DNA from: Adiantum capillus-veneris
Lineage: Eukaryota; Streptophyta; Polypodiopsida; Polypodiales; Pteridaceae
DNA: 64,000 nt
Direction of reading: 5' to 3'
Assembly: GCA_014529385.2 (NCBI GenBank)
Contig: CM043957.1
Location: 68,628,503-68,692,502, forward strand
Of the stretch, positions 58,213 through 64,000 are shown in pieces. The notes beneath the pieces are model-generated. The model saw only the letters and a list, made by a program, of their open reading frames with translations. It was not told the DNA's origin and searched no databases. The translations under genes and the position numbers were made by a program. Within the stretch, counting starts at the first letter, position 1. Every line of letters begins with the position of its first letter.

Positions 58213-60130
58213 CCCCAAACACCCACGTCATCCACAGCCAGGCATCCATATCGCCATCCATGCCGTGTCATTACCCACCGTCAGTCAAACCTTTCTTAGT
58301 CTCCCCTTTTAGATCCCTTTTTATTCAATTCCTCTCAAAGGTTCATATACTGCCATTTCCTCACAGATTGTCACACCTAAACTTTTGGTTAATGCAAAAA
58401 AAAATATTTTTTTTTGTTTAGACTTGACCTTACGATACAAAATAGGGTCACACAAAATGCCTATTGTGTGTATGCATTTGGCACCATTTTCCAACACTAT
58501 ATAAAAAGTCTCTTTATTAAAGGATTATACCTTAGTTCTGGAATCAAGGAAATGCCTTTGAACACTACAAGTGTTCATGTCTTGTATTAAATTGTTTATT
58601 AGTGTTACATATGCTTTCCTTAGAACGAAGTCTTCCATATTTGTACATTTAACTATAGGTATTTCCAAATGAGATTTGCAGAGAAACTTCATTGAGAGGA
58701 GCTATTGCCTCAGTGCAACACTGGATGCAACTTTTTTACCTTTACTAATTGAAACTCGTGCGCATTACTCGTAAGAAAAACGAGAGGATCTCGGGTACAA
58801 GAGTCTTACATTCCTGTGTATTTGCTACCATTGATTGTCCTAGATAGTATCCACGTTCATCAATTAGACGTGACATACTTTTACCTCATCTATAGTTAGC
58901 ATAATTTCAACTTATTTATTTATGAGTTAGCTAAGTACTTTATGAAACACAAAAGACAAATGTGACCATGCCATTTTTGACAACAAACACTCTTACCTAA
59001 CATTCTTTGGCTTAAGACTAGTTTGGTGATCTAACAGGACATAGAAGTTTCGTTTCAATGTTTCGGAAAAATAAAATACTATTATCTATATGTATTTGTA
59101 GATGTCCTTACTTTAGCTCAAAACTAACACCACAATTTATGTGAGAAAAATGAGAAACACTCACAACTCTTAGCTGTATGGTCATGAGGAGATCTCAAAG
59201 ACAAAAGAGTGCTCAAGTTGACCACACACAAGGTAAAACAATCTTTAGACAACAGGCCTATTTTTCTCGTTAAGACAATTAGGAACACACCTAAGACAAA
59301 ACATGTCTTTCTAAGACAATTAGGAACCTATGAAGTACAAAAACGGCAAGGATGAAAACATTGGCTTCTACAATGTTTTCTTTTGTATGGTATGTAAACC
59401 TATCAAGTTGGCACCAAATTGGAATTGTACATTTATATTTGGATCTGAGCTTAGAATGTACCACATCTAGTAAGTGAAATTTAGTAATTTGAAGAAAACA
59501 TAGTATTGACTCAAAATGAGTCCGGACGATTATGGTAAGATTGAAAATCACTTCAGTCTTTGTCTTGTTTGCTATTTAGAATATTAGGTATCCCAAAACT
59601 CAAGGAAGACAAGTTACATAGTGAGAATCTATAAATGCACTCAAAATTGTCTTTTGATTACAAAGACACTTCCAAATTCATCAAAATATGGATTTTTATA
59701 GAAAATTAGAAGAGAGTATTGTTAAATATGTTATTCAAACCCAACTCTTAAGGTGGAATTATCAATAACCCCCAGAAAAATCAAGTTTGGGTGTAAAAGA
59801 ATAATGCCTTTTTTGGGAGATCTTGCTCCATGTTTGCAATACCATTGTCTATCACATTTATTGAAGCTATGAAGGAGATTTATAGTTATAGCATTGAAGT
59901 TGCATCTAAGGAAGTTAAAGACCTTTAAGGAACCGTTAGATGGCAAAGATGGAGAGCTATCGTCCTCTCATTTTATGAATTCTCTAGAATGTATCTTATT
60001 TTGAGATATTTTCCTTTTTTTATGTTTTGATGTATAGTTATGTTTTGATTATAGATATGTGGATTTTTCTCTATTAGCCAAGATTTCCCCTTTCCTTCAT
60101 AAGGCATCTTTGTATTTATTTCCCTTCTTT
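58213..60130. other. AT-rich intergenic sequence, no gene seen
   Basis: Short open frames do not resemble proteins. No repeat boundary is evident. Confidence 0.5.
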
Positions 60131-60175
60131 TGTCCCCCTCCTCTCTATGTGTGTATGTCATTTTCATCCCTCTAT

Positions 60176-60211
<36 letters not shown>

Positions 60212-60312
60212 CCCACCGCTACAATGTTTTTGTTTGTATTGTCCTCATTCATGTCCCTTTGACCTAACTTGCCCCCCTCCTCTCTATGTGTGTGTCATTT
60301 TCATCCCTCTAG

Positions 60313-60352
<40 letters not shown>
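60131..60352. repeat. Tandem duplication of about 137 bp with CT tracts
   Basis: CCCCTCCTCTCTATGTGTGT followed by CATTTTCATCCCTCTA and a (CT)n tract occurs at about 60135 and again at about 60272. Confidence 0.75.
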
Positions 60353-60354
<2 letters not shown>

Positions 60355-60464
60355 GCATTATTAAAGATAGAATTTTTTTGAGCAATGGAAGGCTTTGCTG
60401 TAACAACATCTCAGAATTGAAAAAGCTGTCAAAACTTTGCGTTTTTGTTGCCGACTTGAAGGCA

Positions 60465-61391
60465 ATGTCGGACAAAACTCGCAAGGGTGGAAAATCCACA
60501 CTCGCCATGGAGAATGATGCAAAATCTCCAAGGAATTTGGATGCTAATCCAACCACATCGTTTACAACGCAAGCAATGATCATGTCTTACTTGATCTCAT
60601 TACAAGAAACCGTCAACAAGCAAGGTGAAGAGCTGCACGCACTTACAATAGAAAATGGTACTTTAAGAGTTCTTGTTGTGGAGAATGAGCACCTCAAGAA
60701 GGTTCTTGAAATGCAAACAACACGCTTGATGCATCTTGAGAATGAAGTTCAAGAATGTAAGTGCTCTCTTGTGGACATGAATGTATTGAAAGAGCGCGTG
60801 AGCAACGCTAAGAGTAATCATGTATTGAAAGAGGAGACGATAGATACAATACGACATGATGTATGTGAGATGAGAAATGCATCCAAATCATGGGCTAATA
60901 TATGTAAGAATAATGTGATTTCTACATCTCTTATCACGCAAGCCGTTTTCCAAGCAAAGAATGTAGAGAATGTGGACACTCAAGAATTGCAAGAATCGCA
61001 AAAACACTCAAAGAACATCGTCATTCATGGAATCAAGGAGGAAAGCATGGAAACACCCCAATCTCTTGCGGTTGCTATTGAAGATTTCTTTTCTACATAC
61101 TTTGGCATGTCTAGAATCATGGCTTATGGTGCACATTGAGCTGGAAAACAAGGAGTCCCTCGCTCGGGAGAAAGACCTATTGTATGTACCATGGCCGAGG
61201 TAAAGAGAAAGATCATCCTTGACGATAGTTGGATCTATGTCAAAGGGACAGGTTGTAATGTATATGAGGATCGCACTCTTATGCAACAAAGTGTATGTCG
61301 CAAAGCATATGAGGAAAGAACCAAGAAGGTCAAGGTGTCATCTCAAGAAGAAAAGTCACTTGAGGAGGATGCAAGTGCACCCAACAAATAG
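60465..61391 (+). pseudogene. LINE ORF1-like gene
   Basis: The ATG at 60465 opens MSDKTRKGGKSTLAMENDAK. A long coiled coil follows (about 60600-60860; leucine-rich, e.g. LRVLVVENEHLKKVLEM). KHSKNIVIHGIKEESMETPQ then resembles the RRM start of LINE ORF1 proteins. A TGA at 61137-61139 interrupts; the same frame goes on (KRKIILDDSWIYVKGTGCNV) to TAG 61389. LINE ORF1 proteins bind the element RNA. ORF2 starts about 7 bp later in another phase. Confidence 0.6.
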
Positions 61392-61397
61392 CGACAC

Positions 61398-62130
61398 GTG
61401 ATCTATGAGACCAACTCACGCTTGCGAATAAGCTTTTGGAATTGTAACGGTTATCCATGGAATGCGGGAATTGGCATTGATGAGCTTACCAATGACTCTG
61501 ATGTGATACTTCTTGTCGAAACATGGGAGCATGATGCACAACGAATTCTTGGATTTGACAAATATGATGTGCATTCTTTGATGTGGGCCAAAAATGCAAA
61601 GCAACGTAGAGGCCAAGGAGGCGTAGCATGTATGATCAAAAGGGTTTGAAAGATGTTTCCATTATCAAAGAAGATAAGTATAAACGCTACTTATGGCTGA
61701 AAATTAACCCACGAAATGGTCAAGTCATGTTTGTGGTTGGTTGCTACATTCCTCAATATGATTCCAACTTTTATGCTCGCTTGGATATGGATAGAGATCA
61801 GCCCTTTATCAAACTAGAGGAAGACATTGCTCATTACAAGGACCATGGTGAAGTCATTGTCTTTGGAGACATGAATTCTCGCACAAATACGTTACAACGC
61901 GACACACACTAATTCGACATGCCACATGTCTCAAGAAGAATGGATGACTCATACATGTATAATCGAAGTTCTATTGATGCAAAAGAATTGGATCACTATG
62001 GAAAGTCACTTCTACATATGTGCAATAGAATCAAAATGCTCATTGCAAATGGTGTATCTTTATGGTAAGGTACCAATGACTTTTCATGTAGAAAGCACAA
62101 TGGTGATAGAGTGATTGACTATATGTTGTT
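61398..62130 (+). pseudogene. LINE ORF2, APE-type endonuclease
   Basis: LRISFWNCNGYPWNAG holds the first metal-binding Asn motif, VILLVETWEHD the catalytic Glu motif and GQGGVACMIK a conserved Gly block. After a frame change near 61645, VMFVVGCYIPQYDSN and VIVFGDMNSRTN (the GDxN-R motif) follow. Stops near 61648 and 61912 and later frame changes inactivate it. This domain nicks the target DNA. Confidence 0.8.
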
Positions 62131-64000
62131 TTTGGAAGCCCACTCTAGAATGCATACAAAGATTTACACTTGGTGAATGGAATTTGGAATCGGATCATTA
62201 TTAGGATGCTATGTATTGATCGCAAGTGTGGTAAAAGACCCAAGCATGTAGCCTCCAATCATAATGTGAATCATTCGTAGCTACATCTAGACTTCAAACA
62301 AGCACCTATATATGCTGATATGGTGGACCAAATGTTAAGCATGACAAAGCATCAAGAGAGCCTAACATTACAATACAAGTGGAAAGTTTTCAAAGAAGTT
62401 TTCTTGTGCGAAGGAATGCTTTTCGGTGAAACACATGTCTTGCAAAATGTTTAAAAAGGGTAGCACCAAGAAGAAATGGTTTGACATGGAATGTAGTCAA
62501 GCTCGAAAACACTTGCTAAGGTTGGATGCAAGCAAAGACAAGGAAGTTTACTTGGAACGTTCACACACATACAAGCACTTTTTCAAAAAAAGAGGAGAAG
62601 GTGGGAAGTCAAAAAACAACTTCTTTTAGCGCAAGAGAAAGCACATGCATGTGGCAAGTTTTGGCAAAATCTAAAAGGCAAGCGTGTTGAGAGCTTTGGT
62701 GACTTGACGCTTGACGATATGTATACACATTGCAAGAACCTCTATGAGCAACCCAATGTTGATAAGATGGAGTGTTGTAGCTCCCTTTCACTTATGCCTC
62801 CCTTCTTTACCATTGAAGATGTATGTTGCGCGCTTGAGAAACTTGCTACTCGCAAGGCAGGGGACCTTCAAGGTGTCAAAGTTGAAATGATTAAATGGAC
62901 AAGCAAGAAAACACGTTATTGGATACGTGATATGTTTAACCTTGCACTTTAGCATGGCATGTCTCATGATTGGAGTGCAAATTGGATCAAACCTTTGCAT
63001 AAAGAAGGAGATGTAATCAATGTGAACAACTATCACACTATAATGGTTGATTCTTTGATGGCAAAGTTATTTGGATGTATCATGGAGATGAAGATAAGTG
63101 AATGGGCTGAAAAGAACGGCAAGCGTGTGCTAGGCTAAGCAGGTTTTTGAAAGCATCATAGCACTATTGATCACCTTGTCACTCTTCGAGTTCTTATGGA
63201 AGCGTCTCGATTGAAAGAAAAAAAGTTGTATTGTTGCTTTGTGGATTTCAAGAAAGCTTTTGACATGGTACCGCGAGGAAATCTTTGGAGACGTATGCAA
63301 AGCCTTCAAGTGCCAAGAGAATTTATGCATGCAGTCTTTCGCATCTACCAAAAAGTGATATGTCGACTACGCATTGGAGATGGAATTTCAAAAAAAATTG
63401 CAAGCACCATTGGTGTCAAACAAGGATGTCCACTTTCCCCAACCCTCTTTGGGCTACTCATTGATGAATTGGAATGCATGGTACTTGATTTTATGCAATA
63501 AGAAGGCATAGAAGGGGTTAAGATCGGAAATGCGGTGATCATGCTTTTTCTTTATGCCGATGATGTAATGCTCTTGGCACATACCTTAGAAGATGTACAA
63601 AAGCTTATGAGTGTCTTGGAACGCTTTTGCCTACATAGCGGGCTGATCGTGAATGGATCCAAAACCAAGATTATGCTTGTAAAGACCCTAAATGACAAAA
63701 ATCCATGCATTGTATACAACAATGAGCAACTTGAAGTGGTAGATAGCTTCAAGTACCTTGGCCTTGAGGTTCCATCCAATCATAAATGGAAGGATTGCGC
63801 AATGTGTCACTTGGAAGCTAGAAAGAGGGCTTAATATGCATTTGAGAACATGTGCAATGCTGGAGAGATCAAGTGTTGGGCTCTCAAAAAGCACCTCTTT
63901 GACACATTGGTGACATTGGTTCTTCTTTATGGAGTGGAGGTGTGGGGTGGTAGCATTGGGAAGTCTACTTGGAAAGAGTTTGAGAATGTCCAAAAGCGTT
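62131..64000 (+). pseudogene. LINE ORF2, reverse transcriptase, runs off the right edge
   Basis: After a decayed linker (KKKWFDMECSQARKHLLRLD near 62473-62530), the domain shows EDVCCALEKLATRKAGDLQG (62815-62875), CCFVDFKKAFDMVPRGNLW (63232-63288), GVKQGCPLSPTLFGLLIDEL (63412-63471), catalytic FLYADDVMLLA (63547-63580) and thumb LIVNGSKTKIM. Stops near 62952, 63138, 63501 and 63834 break it. The YADD Asp pair is intact. The 3' end lies outside the window, so the clade cannot be fixed; the L1/RTE-type order (ORF1, APE, RT) is clear. Confidence 0.85.

Overview
The window is nuclear DNA of a land plant with a repeat-rich genome. The evidence is dense (GA/CT)n and (CA/GT)n microsatellites, spliceosomal introns, hAT, Ty3/gypsy, Ty1/copia and LINE elements, and one intact land-plant-specific CC-type (ROXY) glutaredoxin. 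A fern such as Ceratopteris or Adiantum is my best guess, but that is inference from repeat style and one gene.

Layout. (1) 1-22.1 kb is a multigene locus: a transposon-like gene cut by the left edge (1-1003, +), an unrecognised gene (1234-3060, -), a microsatellite block with three similar hairpins of about 63 bp (3.1-4.84 kb), a chimeric gene (4844-20644, +) and another unrecognised gene (20858-22117, -). The chimeric gene encodes, in order, a histone H3 fold with CENH3-like features, a Ulp1/C48-type peptidase domain, an acidic repetitive linker and an FCP1/NLI-type HAD phosphatase domain. It is split by a 13,051-bp hAT transposon (6384-19434). The hAT has exact 8-bp target duplications (CCTGCTCA); taking out the hAT and one duplication leaves the frame open from the peptidase into the linker. 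The hAT carries a decayed BED/DUF659/dimerisation-type transposase, a protein-kinase-like pseudogene and a RING-finger gene. It also holds a nested gypsy element whose order is circularly permuted (3' end-LTR-gag-pol).

(2) 22.1-27.9 kb is AT-rich decayed sequence with a cluster of CTATATAG-type motifs. (3) 27,928-37,222 is a second copy of the same gypsy family, with a 5-bp target duplication (GACAC), a shortened 5' LTR, a 5'-truncated 3' LTR and a probable solo LTR inserted in it. (4) 38,697-47,674 is a different gypsy element with near-complete LTRs, a tRNA-Gln-like sequence in its leader and a 1.3-kb TTAA-flanked MITE-like insert in RNase H. (5) 47.7-57 kb is a mosaic of microsatellites, a transposase-like fragment, a copia integrase fragment, one MITE terminus, a G-run block and a tRNA-derived SINE-like sequence. 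(6) 57,051-57,937 is the CC-type glutaredoxin gene with a TATA box, the only clearly intact host gene. (7) From 60.4 kb to the right edge is a decayed LINE with ORF1, an APE endonuclease and a reverse transcriptase.

Apart from the glutaredoxin, almost every gene carries premature stops or frameshifts. The order of events in the first 22 kb is: chimeric gene locus, then hAT insertion, then arrival of gypsy sequence inside the hAT, then decay. The unusual biology is the combination of chromatin and signalling domains (CENH3-like histone, SUMO-type peptidase, FCP1-like phosphatase, kinase, RING) on mobile or mobile-like DNA.
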